Source: DATKPE01 sp035524335 (GTDB lineage: Bacteria > Bacteroidota > Ignavibacteria > UBA10030 > SZUA-254). From it: a stretch of DNA of 64,000 nucleotides. This document shows, in pieces, positions 42,230 through 49,619 of the stretch. The DNA is taken from contig DATKPE010000001.1 in assembly GCA_035524335.1 (NCBI GenBank), positions 90,647 through 154,646 on the forward strand, read 5' to 3'. The notes below the pieces were generated by a model that saw nothing but the letters and a program-made list of their open reading frames with translations, searched no databases and was not told the origin of the DNA. Position numbers and translations under genes: made by a program. Within the stretch, counting starts at the first letter, position 1. Every line of letters begins with the position of its first letter.

Positions 42230-42326
42230 GTAATACTCATAAGTAACTGTCTGTGCTTCATCCCTAGCAGCATAGACAGTTGTGTTGAAAACGCTCAGGT
42301 CCAACCCCTACCTGGGCGTTTTTTTT
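42230..42326 (+). ncRNA. Putative small RNA of about 97 nucleotides
   Basis: A compact transcription unit. Hairpin 1 (42245-42281) has 13 base pairs (AACTGTCTGTGCT with AGCATAGACAGTT, one G-T pair) and an 11-base loop. A short single-stranded linker (about GTGTTGAAA) follows. Hairpin 2 (42290-42320) is AACGCTCAGGT with ACCTGGGCGTT, followed by eight Ts, a strong intrinsic terminator. The unit stops before the next gene's start at 42396. I could not match it to a known RNA family. It might instead be an attenuator leader for the nuclease gene. Confidence 0.6.
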
Positions 42327-42395
42327 GCCTTTCCCATTCGGATGCATCTTTCGCCTGATTTTCCTATCTTTCTACGGCTGGATGCATTTGCCAAC

Positions 42396-43265
42396 ATGCT
42401 GATCAATACGTTCTGTCATATTCCTCGTCTCGGTGAAAAGGCCGAAGCGCGTCTCTGGAGCGCCGGTTATCGCACCTGGCAGGATCTCCGGACTCTTCCG
42501 GCCGGCCTTGTCAGGGGTTTTTCTGCTGAAAACCTCAACCGGCACCTGGATGCATCCCGTGCGGCGCTCGAACGCCGGGATGCCCGCTATTTCGCCGACC
42601 TTCTCCCGGCCCCGCAGGATTGGAGGCTCTTCGCCGAGTTCAGCGGGGAATCCGCCTGTCTCGACATCGAGACCGATGGGGCGGGCGCGTCAATCACTGC
42701 CATTACTCTCTTTGACGGATCGGCTCTTTTTTCATACGTGAACGGACGCAATCTGCACGATTTTCCCTCCGATATCCGTAAATATGCCCTGATTGTCACA
42801 TTCAACGGGAAATGCTTCGATATCCCCCTCCTCGAGCGCTATTTCCGCATCACGATTCCTCAGGCCCATCTCGATCTCCGGTTCCTGCTCCGGCGGCTCG
42901 GCATCCGGGGGGGATTGAAACGGTGCGAGGAACAGCTCTCCGTCTCCCGCGGTCTCCTCGAAGGCCTCGATGGTTATTCGGCGGTACTCCTCTGGCAGGA
43001 ATATCTCCGCCGGCGCGATGAACGATTCCTCGACACTCTGCTCGCCTACAATGCGGAGGATGTTCTGCATCTTCCCGCACTGATGGTTTACGCCTATAAC
43101 GCGTTTGTCCGGTTATCCTCCTTTCCAGAAAAGACCCTTCTCCCGGCGACCGGCACCGTGACGAATCCGTATCGTCCGGATCCGGAGGTTGTCGCGTGGG
43201 TCCGATCCCTGCAGACTGCCGGCCGGTTTTCACCAATCTTCTCCCGCCAGGAGGCCTATGTATAG
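42396..43265 (+). CDS. YprB-type ribonuclease H-like (DEDDy) exonuclease domain protein
   Basis: About 289 residues. It begins with NTFCHIPRLGEKAEARLW, the usual start of this family. It contains a DEDD exonuclease-like core: CLDIETDGAG, VTFNGKCFDIPLLERYF, HLDLRFLLRRLGIRGGLKRCEEQL and LAYNAEDVLHL, which supply the metal-binding acids. Such proteins are predicted nucleases of unknown substrate. ATG 42396 is chosen because the open frame upstream runs through the RNA terminator at 42290-42326. The stop overlaps the next ATG, so the two genes are coupled. Confidence 0.8.
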   Translation: MLINTFCHIPRLGEKAEARLWSAGYRTWQDLRTLPAGLVRGFSAENLNRHLDASRAALERRDARYFADLLPAPQDWRLFAEFSGESACLDIETDGAGASITAITLFDGSALFSYVNGRNLHDFPSDIRKYALIVTFNGKCFDIPLLERYFRITIPQAHLDLRFLLRRLGIRGGLKRCEEQLSVSRGLLEGLDGYSAVLLWQEYLRRRDERFLDTLLAYNAEDVLHLPALMVYAYNAFVRLSSFPEKTLLPATGTVTNPYRPDPEVVAWVRSLQTAGRFSPIFSRQEAYV

Positions 43266-44541
43266 GATTTCCCTTCTCATGCTGTTGACGCTCTGTCTCC
43301 GTGTTTCCCCGCTCTTCGCGGGGGAGAAGAATCCCGATTTTACCTCCGATCCCCGCCGCCGCGGAATTGCCGGCTACGGCACGAATCTCTGGGCTGTGGC
43401 GTCACTCCATCTCGATACCGCCGTCGCGTTCGGTGACGGAGGAACCGTCCGTCTTTCCACCGACTCGGGCGCGGTCTGGTCGATTACCCAGAATATCGAC
43501 GGCGGTCTCCGGGTCCTGACCGGCGGCGCCATGATTGACAGCGTGACCCTCTGCACCGTCGGTGAGCAGGGGATCATCCTGATGAGCACAGACCTCGGCA
43601 TCACCTGGTCGCACCAGTCGGTGGATACGCTTCTCACTCTCTTCGGGGTGGCGTTTTACGACAGGAACGACGGCATCGTGATCGGCGACAGCGGCGCCAT
43701 CTTCCGCACGACCGACGGCGGGGGAACCTGGCAGAGGCGGTCTGCCGGCACCACCAGGCCGCTTCTCGGCATATCCCTGGCAGGCGATTCGGCCGGCACG
43801 ATTGTCGGCGGAGCGGGATTCATGACCCGGACTCTCGACCGGGGAGGGAGCTGGACAACCCTTGCGAGCGGCGTGACGAATTATCTCTATGGTGTATCCT
43901 TCCCCGACCCGCTCACCGGAACGGCGGTCGGAACCGTCGGAACCATTCTACGGACCACTGATGGCGGGGTCCATTGGCAGAAGCAGAAAAATCCCGATTC
44001 CCTCGATTATTTCTTCGCCGTCTCGTTTTCCGACACACTCAACGGAATGGCGGTCGGGACCAACGGTCATATCATCCGGACGTCGAATGGTGGTGCGAGC
44101 TGGACCGACATTCCCCCGCGGACGGTCAACAGCTTCTACAGCGTGCTTTACCGGGATTCGACGGACTGGATTGCTGTTGGAGGGTGGGGGACGATCGCCG
44201 TAGGGAGCGACACGGGCGCGATTGTCACATCCGTGCCGCGACAGGGGGGAGGATACCCGCTCAGGCCTTATCTGGCGCAGAATTACCCGAATCCCTTCAA
44301 CCCGTCGACACGTATAGAATATTATCTCCCTGCCAGGTCGCACGTCACGCTCACGATCTACGACATGCTCGGCAGAATCGTCACCCGGCTCGTCGACGGC
44401 TCATCGGTGAGCGGATGGCACACGGCGGTATGGTCGCCGGAGAACTGCGCCACCGGCGTCTATTTTTACCGCCTCGAGATTGAGGGTACGGAACGGACTG
44501 CGGCGGAATCGATCACACGAAAGCTCCTTCTGATCCGGTAA
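43258..44541 (+). CDS. Secreted YCF48-repeat protein with type IX sorting domain
   Basis: A 427-residue exported protein. A signal peptide (MYRISLLMLLTLCLRVSPLFAG) leads into about six YCF48-like propeller repeats (DGIVIGDSGAIFRTTDGGGTW, GTAVGTVGTILRTTDGGVHW, GMAVGTNGHIIRTSNGGASW). A C-terminal type IX sorting domain carries the textbook LAQNYPNPFNPSTRIEYYLP, then LTIYDMLGRIV and the end KLLLIR. It is predicted to cross the outer membrane through the type IX system and stay on or leave the surface. AGGAGG precedes ATG 43258. It is the second YCF48 protein here; the first (2.8-4.6 kb) is a lipoprotein. Confidence 0.9.
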   Translation: MYRISLLMLLTLCLRVSPLFAGEKNPDFTSDPRRRGIAGYGTNLWAVASLHLDTAVAFGDGGTVRLSTDSGAVWSITQNIDGGLRVLTGGAMIDSVTLCTVGEQGIILMSTDLGITWSHQSVDTLLTLFGVAFYDRNDGIVIGDSGAIFRTTDGGGTWQRRSAGTTRPLLGISLAGDSAGTIVGGAGFMTRTLDRGGSWTTLASGVTNYLYGVSFPDPLTGTAVGTVGTILRTTDGGVHWQKQKNPDSLDYFFAVSFSDTLNGMAVGTNGHIIRTSNGGASWTDIPPRTVNSFYSVLYRDSTDWIAVGGWGTIAVGSDTGAIVTSVPRQGGGYPLRPYLAQNYPNPFNPSTRIEYYLPARSHVTLTIYDMLGRIVTRLVDGSSVSGWHTAVWSPENCATGVYFYRLEIEGTERTAAESITRKLLLIR

Positions 44542-44619
44542 GGCGGGGACAAGTTCATAATAAACAGGCAAAACCGGTTCGGAATCGGCCAAAACTCGGG
44601 CTGTTTTCAAGGATGGATT

Positions 44620-44646
44620 AAACTTTCCCTTTCGGACAGCATCTAA
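44620..44646 (+). promoter_or_regulatory. Putative ECF-type (autoregulated) promoter
   Basis: AAACTTT followed 15 bases later by TCTAA resembles ECF-sigma -35 (AAC-rich) and -10 boxes and sits immediately before the ECF sigma gene. It is so close to ATG 44650 that either the mRNA is leaderless or the real start is downstream (ATG 44704). Confidence 0.45.
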
Positions 44647-44649
44647 ATA

Positions 44650-45225
44650 ATGGCGACTGAAAAGACGGGATCTGCGGATCCCGGTGATGATGAGTTGATC
44701 GCGATGTTCCGGGCCGGTCGGGCAGAGGGTTTCAACATGCTCGTGCGGCGGTATCAGCAGAAGGTATACTGGATTGCCCGCCGCATCGTTCCTTCTCACG
44801 AGGACGCCGATGATGTCGTGCAGGATGTCTTCATCCGGGTTCACGACGGTCTGAAGGACTTCAGGGCTGAATCGGGATTTTACACATGGGTCTACCGCAT
44901 CACGGTGAATGTCGCGCTGAATGCCGTCCGGGCACGGAAAGTAAAAAAACTGATCCGGCTTGATGATCTGACCGATCAGCCGTTCGATCAGAACGAATCG
45001 CCGGTCGACAGGCTTGAACAGACAGAGTACCAGGCGGCGTTGCGGAAGGCGATCGATAAACTGCCCGCCAAACAAAAACTTGTTTTTACCATGAGATATC
45101 AGGATGAACTGTCGTATGAGGAAATCGCACGGATCCTGAATAAATCGGTGGGCGGTCTCAAGGCCAATTATTTTCATGCGTTGAAGAAGATTCAGGATTC
45201 GGTCCGACGGGATATACAGAAATGA
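44650..45225 (+). CDS. ECF-family RNA polymerase sigma factor
   Basis: A 191-residue sigma-70-family factor lacking regions 1 and 3, as in ECF sigmas. Region 2 has LVRRYQQKVYWIARRIVPSHEDADDVVQDVFIRVHDGL and FYTWVYRITVNVALNAVRARK. Region 4 is AIDKLPAKQKLVFTMRYQDELSYEEIARILNKSVGGLKANYFHALKKIQ, with the helix-turn-helix. It overlaps the following anti-sigma gene (ATGA). The operon continues with a His-rich secreted peptide and a Spy/CpxP-like periplasmic protein, so the likely signal is envelope or metal stress. No Shine-Dalgarno site precedes ATG 44650. Confidence 0.95.
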   Translation: MATEKTGSADPGDDELIAMFRAGRAEGFNMLVRRYQQKVYWIARRIVPSHEDADDVVQDVFIRVHDGLKDFRAESGFYTWVYRITVNVALNAVRARKVKKLIRLDDLTDQPFDQNESPVDRLEQTEYQAALRKAIDKLPAKQKLVFTMRYQDELSYEEIARILNKSVGGLKANYFHALKKIQDSVRRDIQK

Positions 45226-45842
45226 CTTGCGCAGAATTCCGACATACTGTGTACACATTGTTCGACGGCGAGGCCGCTCCCGAAGAGACACGGGCAGTTG
45301 AAGAACATGCCGCCTCGTGCGCCTCGTGCCGCGCGCTCCTCGCCGAGATACGACAGATGTTCGCGGGCATGAAGGGGCTCCGTTTGCCCGAACCGGCACA
45401 CGCCTACTGGGGCTCGATCCTGCCCCGCATCCATGAAGCGGTCGGATCGGGACGGCGGACTTCCCTCGGCGATATCCTCGTCCATGCGGTACTCCCCGCA
45501 TCGGCGACCCTCGCCGCTCTCATCATAGGAATGTTTCTCCTTCCTCTCCAGCATCAGGCGCCCGTTGACGAAATTTCCGAAGGCCTCCGCGGTGCGCAGG
45601 CGGAGGATATACAGCTTCTCGAAGAACAGTTCTCGTTTACACTCTCCTCGGATCCTCTCTCTCCGGTCGACGCCGTCGATCTTCGGGCCAACGGCGACCG
45701 CGATCAGATCCTGTCGATCTTCCGGAGTTCCGGTCCGGCGCTCTCCTCGGTGGAGGATGAGCACATGCGGGCATTTGAAGGAATGAGCGACGCCGAACTC
45801 GGCCGGCTTTTCGACCTGGCCGACAATACGATCCGGCAGTAA
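45222..45842 (+). CDS. Anti-sigma factor with zinc-binding (ZAS) domain and membrane helix
   Basis: A 206-residue protein. The N-terminal ZAS-type zinc domain carries the H-x3-C-x2-C motif (EEHAASCASCRALLAEI), which clamps ECF sigmas. One membrane helix lies at ~87-105 (AVLPASATLAALIIGMFLLPL). A periplasmic part of ~95 acidic residues ends ELGRLFDLADNTIRQ. This is the standard sensor-anti-sigma layout. It overlaps the sigma gene by four bases. Confidence 0.9.
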   Translation: MTCAEFRHTVYTLFDGEAAPEETRAVEEHAASCASCRALLAEIRQMFAGMKGLRLPEPAHAYWGSILPRIHEAVGSGRRTSLGDILVHAVLPASATLAALIIGMFLLPLQHQAPVDEISEGLRGAQAEDIQLLEEQFSFTLSSDPLSPVDAVDLRANGDRDQILSIFRSSGPALSSVEDEHMRAFEGMSDAELGRLFDLADNTIRQ

Positions 45843-45863
45843 TCACCACCGAAGGCAACCTGT

Positions 45864-46079
45864 ATGAAAAAAAACATTCTGATCCTGTTTCTCCTTCTGT
45901 TCGGCCTGGCGGCATCGACAACGGCCAGGGAAGAGTGGTCCGTACGACGACCGCATCACCGCAGTGCGTTCATGCACCGTCACCACCGGTTCGGGCGACG
46001 GATCCGGCGCGCCCTCCGGCGGCATCACCGGCACCATCGGTTTGGACGCCATCATGGTCCCAGCCACACCGGGCGATAA
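45864..46079 (+). CDS. Small secreted His/Arg-rich protein
   Basis: A 71-residue protein with a signal peptide (residues 1-21, MKKNILILFLLLFGLAASTTA). Its ~50-residue mature part has 12 His and 16 Arg. The octapeptide HRHHRFGR occurs twice, 17 residues apart (38-45 and 55-62). The two copies differ at five codon positions, all silent, which argues for selection on the protein. His-rich periplasmic peptides often bind divalent metals. It lies 21 bases after the anti-sigma gene and 33 before a Spy-like gene. No known family was recognised. Confidence 0.72.
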   Translation: MKKNILILFLLLFGLAASTTAREEWSVRRPHHRSAFMHRHHRFGRRIRRALRRHHRHHRFGRHHGPSHTGR

Positions 46080-46112
46080 TCGGCAACATATTTTTCCACA
46101 ACGAGGCATTCT

Positions 46113-46598
46113 ATGAAAGTCTTCCATATCCTCTTCACCGCAGTCATGCTTCTCGGATGGACGTTTGCATCAGCACAGCCCCGGCACCCGGGTGAATCCA
46201 AAGGCCAGGGGCAGATCGAAAAGCTGAAGACGATGAGGCTTATCGAAATCCTGAAGCTGAATGAAGAAGAAGCGGCGCGGTTCGTCGTGAAACAGCGCCA
46301 GCATGACGATAATGTCCGCGCCGTAATGGACGAACGGAACAAACGCATCGATGAAGTCCAGGACCTCATCGAAGGGGGGAAGGACAAAGCCGATCTCTCC
46401 AAAAAATCCGAAGAGATCCTCGCGATGGACAAGAAGATCTTCGATGAGCGGGAACGGTATTACCAGGAGATGGGCAAATTTCTCACCCCGGAGCAGTTCG
46501 CGAAATTCATCATCTTCGAGCGGAACTTCAACCGCAAAGTCCGCGACGCCATTGAAGAAATGCGCGACCGGTTCAGGGAGCCCAAACAGCGCGACTGA
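46113..46598 (+). CDS. Spy/CpxP-like periplasmic helical protein
   Basis: A 161-residue exported protein with a signal peptide (MKVFHILFTAVMLLGWTFASA). A long, highly charged helical bundle (~residues 35-160) ends in the LTPEQFAKFIIFERNF motif that resembles the LTxxQ elements of Spy/CpxP/CnrX-type proteins. Those proteins act as ATP-independent periplasmic chaperones or as sensors that signal to sigma systems. Its place after an ECF sigma/anti-sigma pair fits such a sensor or effector. GAGG lies before the ATG. A strong terminator follows. Confidence 0.82.
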   Translation: MKVFHILFTAVMLLGWTFASAQPRHPGESKGQGQIEKLKTMRLIEILKLNEEEAARFVVKQRQHDDNVRAVMDERNKRIDEVQDLIEGGKDKADLSKKSEEILAMDKKIFDERERYYQEMGKFLTPEQFAKFIIFERNFNRKVRDAIEEMRDRFREPKQRD

Positions 46599-46628
46599 CT
46601 CCGCTCCCGCATCTCATTTTCACCCGTA

Positions 46629-46655
46629 CCCCCGGCCACTGCCGGGGGTATTTTA
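46629..46655 (+). terminator. Intrinsic terminator of the ECF operon
   Basis: CCCCCGGC-CACT-GCCGGGGG is a perfect 8-base-pair stem followed by TATTTTATTT. Its tail runs into the promoter of the next gene. Confidence 0.85.
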
Positions 46656-46656
46656 T

Positions 46657-46685
46657 TTGTACTTCTCGCCGAAGGGGCGTATATT
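46657..46685 (+). promoter_or_regulatory. Promoter giving a leaderless cysteine desulfurase mRNA
   Basis: TTGTAC, 17 bases, TATATT. The predicted start (~46692) coincides with the ATG at 46691, and no Shine-Dalgarno site is present. Confidence 0.7.
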
Positions 46686-46690
46686 TTTTC

Positions 46691-47842
46691 ATGCGACGCA
46701 TTTACCTCGACCATGCGGCCACCACCCCGCTCGACCCGGCGGTGTTTGAAGCCATGCGGCCGTACTTCACCGAAAAATTCGGGAATGCTTCTTCCGTCCA
46801 TGACTTCGGCCGTCAGACCAGGGCCGCGCTCGACGAAAGCCGTGAGACTATCGCCCGGCTCCTCGGCGCAAAACCGTCCGAAATCCTCTTCACCAGCGGC
46901 GGGACGGAAAGCAATAATTTTGCCCTCAAGGGGATCGCGGCCAGAATGCGCCTCCGGGGAAAAAACCATCTCATCACCTCCGCGGCCGAGCACCACGCCG
47001 TCCTTGAGACATGTACCTTTCTCGGCAACAACGGCTGTGCCTGCACCTATCTGCCCGTTACGGGTGCAGGGATCCCGGACCCCGGCGCCCTCCGCAAGGC
47101 GATCCGCCCGGAAACCGGTCTCATCTCCCTCATGCACGCGAATAATGAGACCGGATCGGTCTCTCCTTTGGAGGAGATCGCAGTCATCGCCCGCGGGCAT
47201 GGCATTCCCCTTCACTCGGATCTGGTTCAGAGCTTCGGAAAGATTCCGGTCGATGTCGAACGGATGGAAATCGACCTGGGTTCCCTTTCCGCACACAAGA
47301 TCTACGGTCCGAAGGGAATCGGCGCACTGTATATCCGGCGCGGCACAGACATCGAACAATTGCTCCACGGAGGGGGTCAGGAACGCGGACGGAGAGCGGG
47401 AACGGAAAATGTTCCCCTTGCGGTCGGTTTTGCCGCCGCGGCAACACTGATCTGCCGGGACAGGGAGGAGGAACAGGCCAGGCTTCGCCGCCTCCGGACG
47501 ATGTTCCTGCAGAAATTGACCGCGGCGTTCCCGGGTCTGCTCGTGAACGGACAGCCGGACGCCGGAATTGCCGGTATCATTTCCGTTTCGTTTCCGCCCG
47601 AACGGTTCCCGGTGGACGGGGATTCGCTGTTGTTCAGGCTCGACCTTGCAGGGGTTGCCGCGGCAAGCGGCTCGGCGTGCACCTCCGGCAGTCTCTCCCC
47701 GTCACACGTTCTCCTTGCGATGGGAAGAGACACACCCACCGCCCGCGCGACAATCCGCTTTTCCCCCGGGAGGATGACCACGGAAGAGGACATCGGAGAG
47801 ACGGTTTCCCGCCTCGGGGAGATCATCCGGAGGCCGGTCTGA
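46691..47842 (+). CDS. Cysteine desulfurase (NifS/IscS family)
   Basis: A PLP enzyme (383 residues) that removes sulfur from cysteine as a persulfide for Fe-S clusters or tRNA thiolation. Motifs are YLDHAATTPLDP, SGGTESNNFALKG, the PLP Lys203 in SAHKIYGPKG, and the active-site Cys330 in GSACTSGSLSPSHVLLAMG. The insertion around the Cys is the short NifS/IscS (group I) type rather than SufS. No scaffold gene is adjacent, so the partner is unknown. Its 3' end overlaps the convergent ppx gene by 20 bases. Confidence 0.95.
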   Translation: MRRIYLDHAATTPLDPAVFEAMRPYFTEKFGNASSVHDFGRQTRAALDESRETIARLLGAKPSEILFTSGGTESNNFALKGIAARMRLRGKNHLITSAAEHHAVLETCTFLGNNGCACTYLPVTGAGIPDPGALRKAIRPETGLISLMHANNETGSVSPLEEIAVIARGHGIPLHSDLVQSFGKIPVDVERMEIDLGSLSAHKIYGPKGIGALYIRRGTDIEQLLHGGGQERGRRAGTENVPLAVGFAAAATLICRDREEEQARLRRLRTMFLQKLTAAFPGLLVNGQPDAGIAGIISVSFPPERFPVDGDSLLFRLDLAGVAAASGSACTSGSLSPSHVLLAMGRDTPTARATIRFSPGRMTTEEDIGETVSRLGEIIRRPV

Positions 47843-48767
47843 CCTGAGAGGTTCTGCGGTCAAATTCCCGCAGGGCGATTCCGTACCGGAGACCGCGTTC
47901 GGTCATTGTCACCTCCCTGAAACCGAACCCGACCATCGCACGCTCCAGGATCATGACTCCGGCCGTAATGATGTCTTCCCGCCCGCCGGCGACGGACGAC
48001 AGAGAGAGAATTTCCCGCGAGCTGAGGGCTGAAAGCCTGTTCCGCCAGTACGTCACTCTGGTCACCTCCATGATGTACCCTTCCACATCTTTCCCCTCGT
48101 ACCGGTTCAGTCCCAGGTCAAAGCAGGCGAGCGTGGTCGCTGTCCCGGCGACCGCAATCAGCTGGCGACGGTCATCCGTCCGGGTGGCAACAGCGTTGAA
48201 TGCGGCGTCGACAAATCGTGCCGCCGCTTCGAGTTCCTCACCTGCCGGCGGGTCGGCACGGAAGAATCGTTCGGTGATCCGCACGGCGCCGAGCTGGAGG
48301 CTGACCGGATGAAGCGTTCCGGAGGCGTCGGCGCTGATGATCTCGGTACTGCCGCCTCCGATATCGATCACCGCGGAGGACACCGGTGCCGCTCCGAAGC
48401 GGCTGACCGCGCCGCGGTAGGTGAGGGCGGCCTCTTCCTCACCGGAGAGGATTTCAATCCTGATCCCGCTCCTGCGTTCCATTTCTCCGATGAAATCGCT
48501 GCGGTTGACTGCATCCCGGACGGCGCTGGTGGCGCAGGCGGCGATGACGTCGCAGGAGTGGGAAGCGGCGTGCGAGGCAAATTCGCTCAGAATCGCAGCA
48601 GCAGGAGAAAATGCCTCAGCACCGATGCGCCCGCCGGCATCGACCGACCTGCCGATTCTGGGCATCCGCTGGAGCTGGACCAGAGGCGTGATGCGCCCCT
48701 CCGGGTCGATGTTGGCGATGAGGAGGAGGAAGGTGTTTGTGCCGATGTCGATCGCGCAGATCTTCAT
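47823..48767 (-). CDS. Ppx/GppA family phosphatase
   Basis: An exopolyphosphatase/pppGpp phosphohydrolase-type protein (314 residues) of the actin-like ASKHA fold. Motifs are KICAIDIGTNTFLLLIA (phosphate 1), ATSAVRDAVNRSDF, LSGEEEAALTYRGA, VIDIGGGSTEII (phosphate 2) and ITERFFR. It is a short form lacking the C-terminal HD-like domain, so polyphosphate versus guanosine pentaphosphate specificity is open. ATG overlaps the prmA stop (TCAT on the plus strand). The 3' end overlaps the cysteine desulfurase gene. Confidence 0.9.
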   Translation of the reverse strand: MKICAIDIGTNTFLLLIANIDPEGRITPLVQLQRMPRIGRSVDAGGRIGAEAFSPAAAILSEFASHAASHSCDVIAACATSAVRDAVNRSDFIGEMERRSGIRIEILSGEEEAALTYRGAVSRFGAAPVSSAVIDIGGGSTEIISADASGTLHPVSLQLGAVRITERFFRADPPAGEELEAAARFVDAAFNAVATRTDDRRQLIAVAGTATTLACFDLGLNRYEGKDVEGYIMEVTRVTYWRNRLSALSSREILSLSSVAGGREDIITAGVMILERAMVGFGFREVTMTERGLRYGIALREFDRRTSQVRPASG

Positions 48768-49612
48768 GATCGGCCGGCCCCGATGGCGATCCACTCGTGC
48801 TCGGCCAGTTCCTCACGGAGCTGAAATCCATGCCGGGCGAGCGCCTCGAGCATGACCGTCCGTTCGTTCTGCAGAAGCCCGGAGAGGAGCAGGACGCCGC
48901 CGGGTCGGAGGATCCGGTGAAATTCCGGAAGCATGTCGAGCAGGGTTGCCCGGAGAATGTTGGCCATAACGAGGTCGGCGGCGCCGTCGCCGAACGACGG
49001 GAGCGGCCGGTCGGAAATCGTCACCCGGTCGGCCACGTTGTTCTGAAGGATGTTCTCGCGGCCGTTGGCAAGCGACCATTCGTCGATGTCGATTCCTTCG
49101 GCGGCGGCGGCACCGAGAAGGACCGCCGCAATGGCCAGGACTCCCGTCCCGGTTCCGACGTCGATCACCGAAGCGCCCGGCCGGATGTGGTGTTCCAGGA
49201 GTTCCAGGATAAGGCGTGTCGATTCATGGTACCCGGTGCCGAACGACATTTTCGGATCGATGAGGACGATCTGGCGGCCGGACCGGTTATCGTAACCGGT
49301 CCAGGATGGTTTGATCACGAGACGCCGGCCGATTTCGACGGGAGCGAGAGAGCGTTCCCACGCCGCGTTCCAGTTCCGGTCGGAAATTTCGTTGAGTGTC
49401 ACGGAGGCATTTGCGGAAAACGTCCGCAGGATGCGAAGGAGTTCGGCGCGAAATGCGGCGTCGGAGACGGCATCGCCGGAGAGGGGAAAATACGCCGTCA
49501 GGTTCTCCTCCTCCTCAAGGAATCCGCACGATCCCAGTTCTCCGAGGGCGGGCAGGAGGAGTTCCCGCAGGTCCTCGGGCGCGGATATGCGGACTTCAAG
49601 GTATGACTTCAT
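48764..49612 (-). CDS. prmA: Ribosomal protein L11 methyltransferase
   Basis: A SAM-dependent enzyme (282 residues) that trimethylates ribosomal protein L11. A short N-terminal substrate domain (MKSYLEVRISAPEDLRELLLPALGELGSCGFLEEEENL) leads to the class I methyltransferase core: IDPKMSFGTGYHESTRLILELLE, VIDVGTGTGVLAIAA and DLVMANILRATLLDML. The start at 49612 is set by the family's N-terminus; the frame upstream overlaps the peptidase gene. It lies seven bases after the M28 peptidase stop and overlaps ppx, forming a three-gene operon. Confidence 0.93.
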   Translation of the reverse strand: MKSYLEVRISAPEDLRELLLPALGELGSCGFLEEEENLTAYFPLSGDAVSDAAFRAELLRILRTFSANASVTLNEISDRNWNAAWERSLAPVEIGRRLVIKPSWTGYDNRSGRQIVLIDPKMSFGTGYHESTRLILELLEHHIRPGASVIDVGTGTGVLAIAAVLLGAAAAEGIDIDEWSLANGRENILQNNVADRVTISDRPLPSFGDGAADLVMANILRATLLDMLPEFHRILRPGGVLLLSGLLQNERTVMLEALARHGFQLREELAEHEWIAIGAGRS

Positions 49613-49619
49613 CGTGTGC

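Noticed and set aside
42282..42395. N-terminal extension of the YprB-type nuclease from TTG 42282
   Set aside because: The extension would translate through the terminator hairpin and its T-tract. The family's usual start begins at ATG 42396.
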